Shown: positions 42,261-54,995 of the stretch, piece after piece | Position numbering within the stretch: position 1 is the first letter of the stretch | Layout of the letters: each line of letters opens with the position of its first letter | Assembly: GCA_029891345.1 (NCBI GenBank) | Contig: CM057009.1 | Location: forward strand, 296,051,966 to 296,115,965 | From: Dryococelus australis | Lineage: Eukaryota; Arthropoda; Insecta; Phasmatodea; Phasmatidae | Length of the DNA stretch: 64,000 nt | Direction of reading: 5' to 3' | The notes under the pieces: generated by a model | What the model saw: only the letters and a program-made list of their open reading frames with translations | What the model was told of the DNA's origin: nothing | The model's database searches: none | Translations under genes and position numbers: made by a program

Positions 42261-43660
42261 TTTGTTTGGATTTTTTTTTTGGGGATTTTTGTGGTAATAG
42301 GTCGAAGGTCAGCAGTTACTTGCTTCCAATATGGCCGCTGGCCGATCGAAATGACAGAGCCTCAACAGCTCCGAGCTTCGATCCCTTATCCCCTTGGCCC
42401 AGATTTCTTCATATCCTACTACTATTTACCTAAATTTGATTTAAAAATTTAGTGAAAGTGGAACAGCAGTAGTAGTAAATATTGGGTACCATATCCAACT
42501 TCCGAATTGTTTGTAGAAGTTCAAATTTGACTGTTTATTTTCCCAGTTTCAGCGCTGTCTCGGTTGTTTCCTTTTTGCAGAAAGTGGCCCAGTTAAAGCC
42601 ACTTTGTGTACGACGTTTCATACACAAAGTGTTTCTAAGACACGGGTACAAACTTCGGCAGTGGATTCGTGACGAAAATATAAGACCAAAATGTAAGTAC
42701 CAGTTTTCTCGTCAAGTGATTATTTAGGGAGCTGTGCGCCCCTGAAAAATACTCATTTGAATTGTCTTACTATGTGTGTGGTTTGCGTACCTGGGTGCTT
42801 ATTCTAAGTTTCGTCTGTAACTGCCCACGTCGTCATGAACCTGCTGTCTCGCAGCCGACCAAATTATCGTCGGATCCAGAACGGTATTCAGAGTTATCAG
42901 TCGTTTAGCACGGCAGCGCAATCGAGCATCTTCGGCTTTCCGACATTCCGCACTCCAAGATAGACGAGTGTTTGTGTCTCTGTGCACGGTCGACAAAATA
43001 CCAACAAGATATTAATAGAATTGCTTGCTTGTTTTAAAATTTCACAAATCTGTTGAAAAAAAAATACTTAAAGACACGAATAGTAAGCTTTATATTTTTT
43101 AGCTCGTGAAAAATAGTATATGATTACAAATGTGTTTTTTTTAAGAAAATAATAGTGTACAAATTTCGTTCATTTTGTATTTTGAGAAACTGTGGTTGGT
43201 GGCCATGTTGAACAGTATTCTTTTCCCTTTCTGAGATATAGATGTTTACGTGTTACAGACGAGGCCCGAGTGTTTAGCAAACTATTTGTGTACGTGGAAA
43301 AGAAAATATTTTGGCCAAGGCTAACTCGAGGAATGTTAGCAGATGTACATCATATATTTCACGCAAACCTATGCTGAATAACAAAGAAATGTACACAATC
43401 TTAAATCGATTATTTTAATATACCTAACCTTGGTGTCCGCCGGAGTGTATTGTGGAGTCATGGAAAGCACGTGTTCAAGAGATTGCGAATTTTACAAACA
43501 GTGAGTTTGCGTGTTTTGTAAATGTATTTGTAAACCGTTAATATAATTATTGAAATGGACGTGGCGTGAAAAAACCGCACTTTCTATATTTTTGTAGTGA
43601 GTGAATAATATTTGTTTATTTGTCTATATCGTAAATTCAACGAGTGTAAGGTTAATTTCG
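42261..43660. other. unassigned intergenic DNA
   Basis: No gene or RNA recognised. The ORF at 42482-42727 has no recognisable motif. Confidence 0.4.
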
Positions 43661-43665
43661 GTCAA

Positions 43666-43668
<3 letters not shown>

Positions 43669-43727
<59 letters not shown>
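43669..43727. repeat. (GT)n microsatellite
   Basis: About 29 uninterrupted GT/TG units. The reverse-strand Thr-His run is its translation and not a gene. Confidence 0.95.
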
Positions 43728-43730
<3 letters not shown>

Positions 43731-44575
43731 GCTGCATCTGTACGAATAAGAACAGCGATGTATATGTATCCTGTTTTGTTTTTTCATTAAAGTTAAAATT
43801 TTCGCAGTTAAATAATTTGAATGTTATCTCCATACGAGACAAAATTTTACACTGCTCCACCAGAACAATATGCAAATCAAAATGTCACACGCACTTAAGA
43901 ACATCAAAATAATGTCGTCTCACGAAAGACGTTCAACTAAAGCCCCCCTCCCCCTCCCCCCTCACCAACAACGATGTTTCCTTTTTCCCTCGACATAAAA
44001 TAAACAGAATCCCAACAAATTTAACTTGGTAATTAAAAAAATAAAACAAACTGGAATGTCAACCTAAATATAATATACCAAAATTAATTACTGGACGGAA
44101 ATTAGATAACGTTAGTCTTTCAGTGCCTGTCACGACAGGAAACACGAGGAAAGAGGAAAATGTAAGTGTGCATTGGACTCTACATTTCTTTACAAACTTC
44201 TTTTTCTTCAGTGACAAAACAGCTGTGGTGGAAGGATAAATTGTGGCCGTGTTACTTTTCTAGAACTGTCTAAATTTATCCCACTTAATAGACTATAACA
44301 GAGTCAGCCCCAAAACATCCCAAACTGTAGGCTATCAGGGGCCAAAATACAAATGTACACAGCTTATAAGCTTGCTTTTTTTTTTTAATGTTGTTACCAC
44401 ATACCATCACATAACTGTATTTCACATATTTAAACAAAGTAAAAATTGAACGAGACGGGAGTTTCTATGTAAAGCTGTGGAGATTCTTGTGTTACAGAAC
44501 ATGTAACTTAACCCCCTTTTTCTGCCATTGTTGTTGGTTGTTATTGGTGTAGTTATCGTTCAACTCAAGTTAGAC
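43728..44575. other. unassigned intergenic DNA
   Basis: Nothing recognised apart from a C-rich tract at 43943-43963. Confidence 0.4.
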
Positions 44576-44579
44576 CGAC

Positions 44580-44705
44580 TTGTTGATAATACCCGGTGCG
44601 GCAAGAGAACTGAAGGTCTTCCACATCGGATGCACCGGGGCGCGAACCCGCGACTCTCCAACTACAGGTCGGCCACCCTACCCCTGAGCCATGTGGGCAG
44701 GGCGC
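44580..44705 (-). mobile_element. tRNA-derived SINE or tRNA pseudogene
   Basis: On the minus strand an A-box-like TGGCTCAGGGGTAG (about 44695) and a B box GGGTTCGCGCCCC (about 44650) are spaced as in a tRNA, with a non-pairing acceptor end and a CGGTGCATCC continuation. That fits the head of a tRNA-derived SINE better than a working tRNA. Confidence 0.65.
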
Positions 44706-45880
44706 CACTACATCACCGAACATATGTTGTTGACGATACGAATAAATATTTATGGTAAGGTAATAGTGGTTTATTGAATACGTATTTACAATTGATTATT
44801 TGTACATTTACGTGCTTGTAACAACACCCCAAACGTAAAATAGCCTGTATTATGTCGTGCGCAATATTTAAGGACAGACGTGTGTGATGCACGTTTGTTA
44901 TTATAGTTATAACCAATCTTTTCATGCTTATTCGTATCGTATATGTAGGCCCTACGTGTAGGAAAATTCTAACTCTATACAACACAAACATGTGCTATAC
45001 TGACTTTATACTTCACAATATTTATTTCCGTATCATTGAAATAAAACTGCTACATTTAATACTAGCACCCGCCATATTGGTTTACCTACGAAATTCTAGC
45101 CTGCCAACTGCTCGTAAGCAGTTGAGACGTTCTGACTCCACTAGTGACGTCACTCGACCTTCGTTTCAAGCTTAGAATACCAAACGTTGGTCTGAGCCGA
45201 CAATTGTAAAGAATCTATTGTTTTTTTGTCGGAAGGAGCCCTCTGGTGTGCAGCACAAGTTCTGTTTTGAATGTTCAACACGAATTATCTCACAAACGTT
45301 TCACCTTATACTGTTCCAACAAGACGACCGGGTTTGTTAATTTAGACATGCTGACTGACCGCTTGTATTTAAAAATTACTTAGTACGTAGTATTACAAAG
45401 TTTTATGCAAATATACGATGCCAACAGCCATTTCCAAATGGAAGGGTGTTGATATTACCGACACGTTTTTAGAGCTGTAAGATCTCCTTTGTATAAAACA
45501 CCATTCAGCGATTTGTTGCTTAATCACAAGTGGTTTCCTATATTTTTAACTAAATGCGTTTTGAAACTTACATTTTTGGGGCACATAGCTCCCGTAGTAA
45601 TTACTTTAGTGTATAGGTTGTATACATTTTCGTCTTATATTTTCGTAAGAAATTTCCTGCTGAAGTTTGTCCCCATGTTTTAGAAGCACGTGGTAGGACG
45701 CTGTGACTTTGTGTTATGCTAATGCCCTACTAGCTCGTTATCATGGCTAATGAATATAGAGATTGGAAAATTTGGGAATTCATTTGATAACAGATAGACT
45801 TCAAACACAGACTACTTTTCCTCTGCCGTTGTACCGTAGCTCTCGTAAAAATACCTGGACTGCGTCTAAGCCAAAAACGG
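44706..45880. other. unassigned intergenic DNA
   Basis: No feature recognised. Confidence 0.4.
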
Positions 45881-46049
45881 TCACCTAACACCTGTTATTT
45901 GACGTTAACAATTGGAACTACTTCCCACCCATCGTCGCCAACTTTACTGGGCGCATGTCACACAGCGCCCTTTAAAATATGTGCAGGCAAGGGCAGTGAC
46001 TTTTTTCCGAGGTTGATTTCAAAAGTGCTCACTTTATCGTGAACGGTCC
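45881..46049. repeat. inverted repeat arm A (~165 bp)
   Basis: Reverse complement of 49042-49202. Shared blocks are CACCTAACAC, TTTACTGGGC, ATATGTGCA and TCAAAAGTGCTCACTTTATC followed by GTGAAC. A third partial copy lies at 49418-49450 in this orientation. It could be the TIR of a 3.3-kb element or two opposite copies of one repeat family. Confidence 0.75.
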
Positions 46050-46939
46050 TTACCTATGGGACTTTCAGTGCTGACCCTAATTTTTTATTGGTGGAAATTC
46101 TGAGTGATGGTTCAATGCAGGGCACTTACGTCGTACTGTTTGTTTCTGGAGTGTACATTTTGAGTTACAGCGCTTTAAAAAAAAAAAAAGCCGTTTTTGG
46201 TCATTTTGGAGTGTTTTGAAATAGTGTTTGTAATGTATGTGACGTCTTGAAAGCAGTCAATAGCCCTCGTCTGAAGAGTGTGTTATTTTCCAAGCTCATC
46301 ACACCGGACGCACGTTTAATATGTTCGTGGAAAAACGATTATTTCAAACACACTGTAAGTAAGTTGAACGCTCAGATCTCTTCACTGGAATACTATATTA
46401 TACGTGTAGCCTACAGCTACAGTTTTCCTCTGGTTACTGACCGCCTGACTTTGTGAGAAGACTTTGTGGTATCAGTTTGGTTCAACTTGGATTTAGCTGC
46501 TCCAGTGCTGAACTCCTAAGATCCGCAGGCAGTTCCCTAAGACGCGCAGCAGTTCAAGATCATCTAAAGTTGCGAAAGCGGGAATCGTTTTGAAATGCAG
46601 TACAATTAAACAAGGGCAATTTTCGCTTAGACCACGTGTATATATCTATATCCGTGCGAGTTATGTTTTTAAGGGCAACGAAGTTTTCATAGAAGAGTCC
46701 TCGAAGAGTTAAAACTTTCTTCTTGCCGATGCAACAATTAGAAACACGTGATTTTCGCCAAAAGGTTTTGGGTCAAGTTGTGTTCCAAAACACTTTGGCT
46801 ATGTTCCACTTTCGTAATGGGACCAATTCAGTTTTTGCACGTCTTATCTGCTTACCCGCGAGTGAGGGACGGTCAGTATCGGACAAACTGCATTATGATT
46901 GACTCACTTGAGTTGAGAGATTTGAGCGGCTCTTAATAT

Positions 46940-47157
46940 CGAGGTCTTGAGAGCCGATGAGGGTGAAGAGAGGTGAGAACGGAGCAGCACCGTAATGAAA
47001 GGCCGTGGGGAACGGGAGATCTCCGAAAAAACCCACCGGCGCCATTCCCGTATGCGAAAATCCGGTAGTTACTCCACCAGGAATCGAACCCGGTTCACCT
47101 AAGCGTGGGGGGGGGGGGGTGAGTAGTTTGATCACTACACCACCGTGGGCCCTTTTC
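46940..47157 (-). mobile_element. tRNA-derived SINE
   Basis: The minus strand begins GGGCCCACGGTGGTGTAGTG and carries an A box (GGTGTAGTGATC), a poly-C interruption at 47107-47119, and a B box GGTTCGATTCC at about 47090. The tRNA-like head is followed by a body reading through ACGGGAATGGCGCCGGTGGG. It ends directly next to the Harbinger-like element. Confidence 0.75.
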
Positions 47158-47162
47158 ACTTA

Positions 47163-48164
47163 GGGCCAGTTTCACCACACTTATTCATCAAACTCGGCTT
47201 AACTAAACGAAGGTAACATTTTAACTCCTAGTTTACCAGCGTTTAGGATCGGAACATTTCACCCCGCATATCAAGCAGATAATTAAACCCGTGTAGTAAT
47301 TCCAAGTTTAGGGCCCAACATTTGAAGAAAATGGTGCTTCTAGATGGGCGGTGGCAAGGGTTTTGCTCACTAATCTATGGAATCTGAGTTGTGTTGTCTT
47401 TGGAATCATGGCAGAAAGAAATACGTAAATTATATAAAATATCAAACAGTGATGGAAACAGAATGCGATCACTTTTATGTTGTAAAATATAACAGTCCTA
47501 CAAATAATGCCAGTGAATGGGAGATCGCAAAATTGAATAATAATTGCTGCGGATTTTAATTCAGTCAACACATAACATGACTTTTCGTACATTTTCATTG
47601 TCCTCGTGCATCAAATTGTTTGTTATCGCTGTCATGTCGATAAAACAGCATATCACAGCAACAAACAATAGAATTAGACTTCATTGTCAAACGCACTGTA
47701 CTTGGCTCAAAGAGCCTATAAAATAAAAACAACAATTTAATGTAGGATAATCGTTTTACGTGACATACATAATATTCGTCATTAATATAATAATTAAAAT
47801 GTTTATGACGTGTATATTTCGAATAGCAAATCTAACTTACAAATTTTTTGTACGTATTTATATAACAAATATCAATCAAAACTACATCTTAGGGACTGCA
47901 ATTAATATTGTGATCGCAACGAAGGAGTCTGCCAAATTTGTTTATCGTATCCTTCAAAGTACCGTAATATGTTTCGGTAACCATATTTCTTTCGGAAGCG
48001 GAGTTGAAGAAGTAAAACTGCCGAAAATGGGCGTTTAAACTTAAATTCGGTTAAGTTAAGTTAGTCGCGTTTTGACAGTGGGGGAATGCAATCGATCAGT
48101 AATCCCAGTTATTTTGTTCTTAAACGCGGCTTAGTAAGTAAAACTTGTGTGGTGAAACCGTCCT
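47163..48164. mobile_element. PIF/Harbinger-like non-autonomous transposon (1002 bp)
   Basis: The ends GGGCCAGTTTCACCACAC and, on the complement, AGGACGGTTTCACCACAC are flanked by a TTA duplication (47160-47162 and 48165-48167). A 3-bp TWA target-site duplication and ends of this type fit the PIF/Harbinger superfamily. No transposase is present. Confidence 0.8.
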
Positions 48165-48539
48165 TTAGAAACACTTGGCCAGTAATCGAAGGAAAGCTGC
48201 ACGTATGTACTCAACATATTTAAATGTAACCTCGGCGTAAATCTCATCGCGGAAAAATAGCTGGCCTTATATATAAACCCGCACATAACCAACGTTTGGG
48301 AATCAGAGCCAGAAATAATCACTGACGGCGCTAGGCACTGAGCCTTGCAATGAACAGGAACAGCTATAAATAACGTAATAGTGCAACACCTACACGATCG
48401 TGAACACAGGTAGGTAGAGTGATATCGCTGCTGGCGAGCCTCCCGACATAAAATACGTCATGTAATTTGTGTGTGCGCTATCTTTGTAAAACTTGTAACA
48501 GGTTTCGATCGTTAAAATGCTGGAGAATCACGGGGTTGT

Positions 48540-48652
48540 GAAAAAAAAAAGGGGGGGGGGTTGCGCACAAATGTTATAGTTCTTATCTGTTTTTCTTTTT
48601 TTCTTCTCCTTTATATTTAAAACACCATTCCCCCCTGCCCCCCCCCCCCCCA
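48540..48652. repeat. poly-G and poly-C tracts
   Basis: A G11 run near 48550 and a C14 run near 48638 face each other about 80 bp apart. Further G runs lie at 47107 and 48858. They may be assembly-sensitive. Confidence 0.7.
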
Positions 48653-49041
48653 ACAGCAGTTGAAACGTACTTTCCCCGGGTGCATTAATGGACTTTTGCT
48701 TTACAACTTATCGCAGCGAGCTTTCGACAATTTCGATGGCGGCCTGTGTTGCTAATGACCGCTCTGTGAAAGAAACGAAACTGATTGCCCCGCGGCGCAG
48801 CACGTGAAAGTCTCATTAAGCTGTTTCGTGCGAACTGTTCTGTTGGCTGGGTTTTGGGTGGGGGGGGGGGGATACTGTGCTATGCCAGAGACTCGGGTAT
48901 TCACAGCGGGGGAGTACCTTCGATTGTCCACTTTACTCACTCATCCCCCAGGGCCTCAGAACCGGGACATACTGTAACACCTTCCCTCCACCAATTGTTG
49001 TACTCTTAACTTTTCGTAAATGGAAAGGGATACACGTTAAA

Positions 49042-49202
49042 GGTTGTTCACGATAAAGTGAGCACTTTTGAAATCAACCTTAGAAAAAAATTAACTGCCC
49101 ATGCATGCACATATTTCAACGGGCGCACTGAGTGACATGTGCCCAGTAAAGATGGATGGAAAATATTTCCATATCTTCACGTCGAATAAAAAGTGTTAGG
49201 TG
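49042..49202. repeat. inverted repeat arm B (~165 bp)
   Basis: Partner of 45881-46049. It carries GTTCACGATAAAGTGAGCAC, then TTTTGAAATCAACC, and ends at CACCTAACAC on the complement. Confidence 0.75.
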
Positions 49203-52055
49203 TCTATGTGTGATAACTTAAAGTATTTTATTCCCTTTATGCTTTTTCAATGCACCGGAGTGTAAAAACTACCACGTTTGTAATATATCTATTTTTCTAA
49301 TAATTTCGCAGTTTTACCTAACCGACGCATGAATAAAGCGATAAACCCGATGGAAATGTTAATTTTATATAAGGCGGAAGATTACATAACGTGTATACAA
49401 GTAGATCTTAAGCAGGGCTTCCAAAAGTGCTAATTTTATCGTGAAGAGCCTATAATACAGGTGTCCCAGTAGGGACGCTATTAAAAATGTTCTTATATTT
49501 ACGCAAATATTTACGGAAATGTACAGAAATGATATATGGGAACGCAATCCGTAATAACGGAACACGGAGTGGAATACATAAGTACAAAATACGGGATGTC
49601 TCTGTATTTACCGTGTCTTCGGGTTTCGGGGGCGAACAATGCTTTCGCCTGCACTTTAACCATCAAATTAGTTGCTTATGTGACTCCAATAGAAATACTG
49701 TAGTTAAACCCATCAGTTTAATCTGAATGACGTAAGTGAAGGGTTAAAATCACGTTCTTCTTTCGTTTTGATTCGGATCCAAAGATCGCTCAGGTATAAA
49801 ATATTTAAACGTTATAAAAAATATTTTTGTACACACTAAAACACCCTAATAACAAAAATTAAAATATTTTATCTATATCTTTTTTTAAAATTGCAAGTAG
49901 AGAAAACTAACTGGATAATTAAATGTACAGGTTCCGTGAATTCAAGGAAAGTCCGTTCTTGAAAATTAATGTGTCCATAATTTTACGGAGAGTTTACGGG
50001 ACATCCCTGGATACATTTTTACTAGCACTTTCCAGTAAAATGGAGGAAATTGTTTTTGACAGTGTAGCGAAAAAAATACCACAATATAGGAACTTGTTTC
50101 CTTACAATTTAGTTTACACAGAGTTGGCACTTTTTAAAATGACATCGCTTTCAGCACGGTGTGCGTGTCCCATACTGGAAATCGTCTGTTTATATTCCCT
50201 CTCTTTTAAAACCTCGCATATACGTATTGTAACGCCCATGATAATAGGGCTTTTGTGAATACAATTAACTTATATTATTTTTCCTGTTCTTATTGCTACA
50301 CATATAGTCATGCAAGAGTTACTGTAATATTTTTCACACATGTCACTTATATGATTTCAACTGCCTATGTAAATTGTTTTTATTTTGTTAATTTAATTTT
50401 TCTTTACATGTAAGATATTTAAAACTTATATGTATGGTGGCAACAATATTTATGTGTAATCTTGGTAGGCTAGTTCATTTTTCATTGTGTATTAATTTTT
50501 ATATAATTAATATTTATTTTTGGTATGATCTCAATTATTTAAGTCTTTCTACTTGTAATTGTATTATATCTCAGTTCCCAGATCACATATTCTTTGGGTT
50601 TTCTTCATTTAGATCGTTAGAAGTGGTTCATATGAGTGGTTTGAATAGTTTGGATTCCCATTGGCCCGCAGGTTTAAATCCTGATTGTTGATTGGCCGGC
50701 GCTATAAGCCCCCTTAAGCTAGCGTCAGCCTGCAGAGACTAACGCGCTCTTCGCTAGCAGCTTCCAACGACGTCAGACGTAGGGCAGGACCTCCCGTCTA
50801 AAGTGGACGGAGAGGTAGGACTTTAAATTACTTTTAGGATGTGTAGACGTGTCCCTGGACCAACTTTTAAATAAATTTCTAACCAGCAATGGAGCTTGTG
50901 TCAATGGTCGCCCATTCTTGAGGTTAAGTGGTCAGGAGCTAGAGAGTTCAAACACGCCGTCTATGTACGTGTAGAGCGGAGCTCCACGTATCTCCACCTT
51001 AATCCTGCTACGCCAAATCCTGTAAGAGCATCCTACCTTCGATCCGTTTGGCGATTAAAAGAAAAGTCCTAACAAAAGATCTGACATTTTCATCTGGACC
51101 TAATTTTATTTACAGTTTGATTCTGCTCGATGTCCGTTAGCATCAGCACACAAGTGACGCCATCTTGACTTTTATAACTACGTAAATTTCCAGCACACAT
51201 ACGCCCACTGTAAAACCAGTAATAAGAGTAGTTGCTACCAGAGCTAGACTGTTTAGTGATATCACAATTTATTTTAACGTAATATTTACTACAGAGAACA
51301 GTTTCATTAATTTGATCTTGAAACCAGTATATTCAGACTCTGGCAAGCTATGTCACGTAATCGTAAAAGGGTTCAAGTTGGCTAGACATGACCACTTTTA
51401 GCGTTGTTAGGATAGTGTGTTGTCTTAGCTTTTCTCATATTGTCATCAGGGTTTTTAATTATTTCTGATTTAAACAATTACAATACAAAAGTAAACGAAA
51501 ATTAAAATAAATTGAATTTATTCAAAGGGCGTATCTGTTTTGTCGTTTTCTCTACTGTAGTGTCAAGTTAACCTATTTCTTACCCGGGGTCTTACATATG
51601 TGTTTACTAGAGTTTTCAATTGTCTGCCTTATTTTGGCGTACGTACATAAATGGTTTACGTGCCAAATGCAAGTCTCTAGAGGGTGCTAATGGAAATGCA
51701 CTTGTTCCCCTACCGGCCCAGGACTGCACCGCGCAATTATACAGACACAGCCTAGGTAAGATCATATATTTTTCCACTGATTTATTTCAAGTCAGCTGTG
51801 CAGCCTGGTCACTCAAAGTGCTATATGTGTTGTCCCATTTTTGTGTAAGCAAATTCTACACCATACACAGCACATATCTATTTGAAAATAATATGACAAT
51901 ATTTCATACTGGCTATCCCGACGAGAAGGCCTTGTGTGTGTTCTTCACAGCTCCCTACACACTATATTACATATTTATATTAAATATAAGTTATATTTCA
52001 TATTAGCGCCAATAACGTGGTGGCCGAATAATTCTGGAAGGAAAGTGTGTATCTA
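49203..52055. other. unassigned DNA, possibly 5' region of the gypsy derivative
   Basis: No recognisable gene. A GCGCC-containing stretch at 52003-52020 (TTAGCGCCAATAACGTGG) lies where a primer-binding site would be expected just before gag, which would put a 5' LTR to its left. I could not find its partner LTR. Confidence 0.35.
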
Positions 52056-52059
52056 GTAA

Positions 52060-53110
52060 ATGAATAGGCGAACAAGAACACAGTACGACCTACGTACACT
52101 TACATCCATAAACTACAGAACTTTGCAGTGTACTATTGAAATGGAGGAAACAGTAGAGATTAGACAGGAAATGTCACTGACCAGCCAGGTTGATAACACT
52201 GCATCTGCATCAGACACTACAGTAAATACGCAACCGCAAACACCTGCAGGGGCAGCGGCGAGTGTTAAATGTCCTACGGACATCACAAAACAGTTTACTA
52301 TGTTAATGCAAATGATGCAGGCGCAGGCTACACAAATGCAAAATGTGCAAACACAGGCTACACAAACGCAAAATGTGCAACCACAGTTTCAGGGACAAAG
52401 TGTGCAAACGCAAACGCAGTTGCAAGGAACAAAATGTGCAAATCCAAACGCAGTTGCAGGAACAAAGTGTGCGAATGCAAACGCAGTTGCAGGAAAAAAA
52501 TGTGCAAACGCAAACGCAGTTGCAGGAACAAAGTGTGCAAATACAAACGCAGTTGCAGGAACAAAATGTGCAAACGCAAATCTCAGTTGCAGGAACAAAA
52601 GTGTGCAAATACAAACGCAGTTGCAGGAACAAAATGTGCAAACGCAAACGCCGTTGCAGGGACAAAGTGCGCAAACGCAAACGCAGTTGCAGGGACAAAG
52701 TGTACAAATGCAAGCGCAGTTGCAGGAACAAAATGTGTAAACTCAAACGCAGTTGCAGGGACAAAGTGTGCAAACGCAAACGCCGTTGCAGGAACAAAAT
52801 GTGCAAACGCAAACGCCGTTGCAGGGACAAAGTGCGCAAACGCAAACGCAGTTGCAGGAACAAAATGTGTAAACGCAAACGCAGTTGCAGGGACAAAGTG
52901 TGCAAATGCAAACACACTTGCAGGCACAAACCACACAGGTTACTCAGCTGCAAACCCACAGCGATCTGGTTCACCAACAAGTAGCTGAATTAAGAGAGGA
53001 CATGAACGCTAACCTTTGGCAGGTTACAGCGGATTTGGTTACAATCCGTCAGGATGTAGCAGAGGCCAGGGAGGAGCTAGAATTAGTGAAGGCTAACTGC
53101 ACTGCGTAGG
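52060..53110 (+). pseudogene. gypsy gag N-terminal region with Gln-rich 11-residue repeats
   Basis: Begins at ATG 52060 (MNRRTRTQYDLRTLTSINYR), then acidic METVEIRQEMSL-like text and a DITKQFTMLMQMMQAQATQM block. It leads into a repeat array whose true frame reads QTQTQLQGQSV/QTQTQLQEQNV. Small indels in the array switch frames, so several overlapping ORFs appear. After the array the frame resumes as HSDLVHQQVAELREDMNANL and a heptad-like DVAEAREELELVKANC, a likely coiled coil, ending at 53108. Confidence 0.6.
52336..52935. repeat. 33-bp tandem array, about 18 units
   Basis: The unit is about CAAACGCAAACGCAGTTGCA, then GGAACAAAATGTG. It is a multiple of three, so it adds 11 residues per copy. 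Unit differences alternate between GGAACAAAATGTG and GGGACAAAGTGTG types, suggesting expansion in blocks of two units. Confidence 0.95.
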
Positions 53111-53489
53111 CCTGCGAAGTAGAACGCCTCCTAAATGAAATCTAACAGCGGCCAGTTCCTCCATCTGATCGTACAGTAATAGAGGAAGCCGTGACTAGTA
53201 AATTTGAATCAGTAAACAGCTGTGTAGAGACCCCGCTTAGCTCAAGTAGAGGGAGCATTCGAGCATAAATTTTCCAGTGTGGAGGATAAGGTAGATCAAT
53301 TGACACAAGTACTTGCAGGAGAACAAAACTTGCAATTAGTTGCCAACGAAATCTCCAGGGAGGAAATTCAGCTACGGAATTCCAGCGCCACACAACCGTA
53401 AGTAGCTAATCCAATTCCCAGTACACCTGCTGCTGCAACTACTTCAAATTCTCAGGCCCTGGCGACACCACTCTCTACATTATTACATC

Positions 53490-54240
53490 ATCCTTCCATG
53501 TTGTGGGCAGAAAAACTGCCAAGGTTTGAGGGACACCTAGGAGAAAACCTTATACATTTCCTCATTAAGTTCGAAGAGTACGCTGTATTATTTGGCCTGA
53601 CAGACAGCGATATGTTGCGCTGCCTTAATTTATCCCTCACCTCAACAGCATATTACTGGTGGGAGGTGGCACGCAACAGTTTTACCAATTTTTAGAATTC
53701 AAAACAAAATTTGTGGAACATTTCTGGAGCACAAAAGTTCAGGGGAACTTAAGGGCCAAATCACACACGGAACAGTTTTTTTCCTGGAAGGGCAGAAGCC
53801 TAGAAACCCACCTATCTGATCTGTATGAAAGATCTAGGCATCTAACCCCTCCCCTGAGCAATGAAAAATTCATTTGCAATGGTTTTAAACCAATTGCCGT
53901 ACTCTTATCAGGCGCATTGGACTGGTAGTACAGATAATGACTGAGTGGCTTTTCGAAAAGGTTTATAGGCCTTCGACCAAATAGACCGTTTGCAACGAAC
54001 ACACGGCGGCAGAGAAGGCGAGAAAGCTGCGCCTGTAGAACGAGCTCCACCCCTTTCTAAAGGCCACCCGCAACAACGGTTCAGGGGTAATGGCGGACAT
54101 GGTCAGCATCCAAGGCTGCAGTCTTATCAAGTAGACTATTATGAGCCCTATCATATACACCAATATTCCAGTCAAAGGAATGGGCAACATTCATTCCGGG
54201 CGACAGAAGTATTATTACAGGCGACAGAAGTATTATTCCA
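53490..54240 (+). pseudogene. gypsy gag, capsid region
   Basis: LPRFEGHLGENLIHFLIKFE (about 53515), LTSTAYYWWEVARNSF (about 53640) and, after a stop at 53693 and a frame change, FLEFKTKFVEHFWSTKVQGN (about 53690) are the classic gypsy Gag-capsid pattern with the WW motif. A final block with SLETHLSDLYERSRHL follows. No CCHC knuckle is visible. Arg/Gln-rich text takes its place. Confidence 0.7.
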
Positions 54241-54995
54241 GGCGAAATGCAAAGCATAAGAAGCGCTACCGAGACCGCAAGGAAAGCAATAATAGCTCGG
54301 AGGAGAATAGGTGACGAGAGGAAAGTAGCGCAGAGTTGCCTGGGGCATCCGAACCACCACGATCGGCAACCGCCACGAGATACTGCCGAGCCCACAGTAG
54401 CAGGCACTTCCCAGCAATGTAAACAAGGAAGCGCGATGCACAGACGAGATGTAAACACACTACAGTTAGTGTATTCGCCACGTAACGCGCAAGTTGTGTA
54501 TAATTCTACGCAAGCGGCCTATGGGGAGCAGCAAAGGTTAGGTTATTTTGATAATCAGAGGCCAATCGACCCGCGCGTACAAGTGTTTACGCCCGCCCTA
54601 CAGCACCCTACACACACAACTAATTATCATACATTATTACCAGATATTCAGATGATTTTGGCTGAAACGCCCTTAAACGCACAAAAGATACGCGAGAGAA
54701 TGACAACAATTTACGCCGGAGATTGCATATCGCAGCTGATAGAAGAGTGAGAAGCGCTAAGAAATCTAAAATTAGTAAGTTGGAACAAGATCAGCTAGTA
54801 TTGGCACGAACTAATCCTTTAAGTAAACACTGCGATTTTGTCGCCACCAAGCTTTTTCCTTTATTTTCAGGACCATTTTAGGTAAAGCTACAAGTTTACG
54901 CAAATTGTTATGAGCTGGTTATGCCAGGCACTGATAGTATTGTAGGAAGATATAACCTAACATCGCTACGCGTTTACCATCTAGCGAAACTGTGA

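Larger units (their letters stand above)
52060..54995 (+). mobile_element. Ty3/gypsy-type deletion derivative (gag joined to integrase tail)
   Basis: A gag-like region (52060-54240) is followed within about 400 bp by the C-terminal end of a retroviral-type integrase (about 54620-54995: QLVLARTNPLSKHCDF, KLFPLFSGPF, VGRYNLTSLRVYHLAKL). Protease, reverse transcriptase, RNase H and the integrase core are missing. Both parts contain stops and frameshifts. No LTR pair was found. Confidence 0.7.

Noticed and set aside
43624..43875. ORF with a Thr-His run
   Set aside because: Translation of the (GT)n microsatellite.
44580..44705. functional tRNA gene
   Set aside because: A and B boxes are present but the acceptor stem does not pair and the anticodon arm is not convincing. 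A SINE head is more likely.
46893..47159. 88-codon minus-strand ORF
   Set aside because: It is the reading frame across a tRNA-derived SINE and a poly-C tract.
52336..52935. CRISPR-like array (33-bp regularly repeated)
   Set aside because: The repeats are head-to-tail with no unique spacers, inside a eukaryotic retrotransposon gag.
52303..52988. several 200+ codon ORFs on both strands in the 33-bp array (Ala/Phe- and Cys/Leu-rich)
   Set aside because: All are alternative-frame readings of the tandem repeat. Only the Gln-rich frame joins the flanking Gag sequence.
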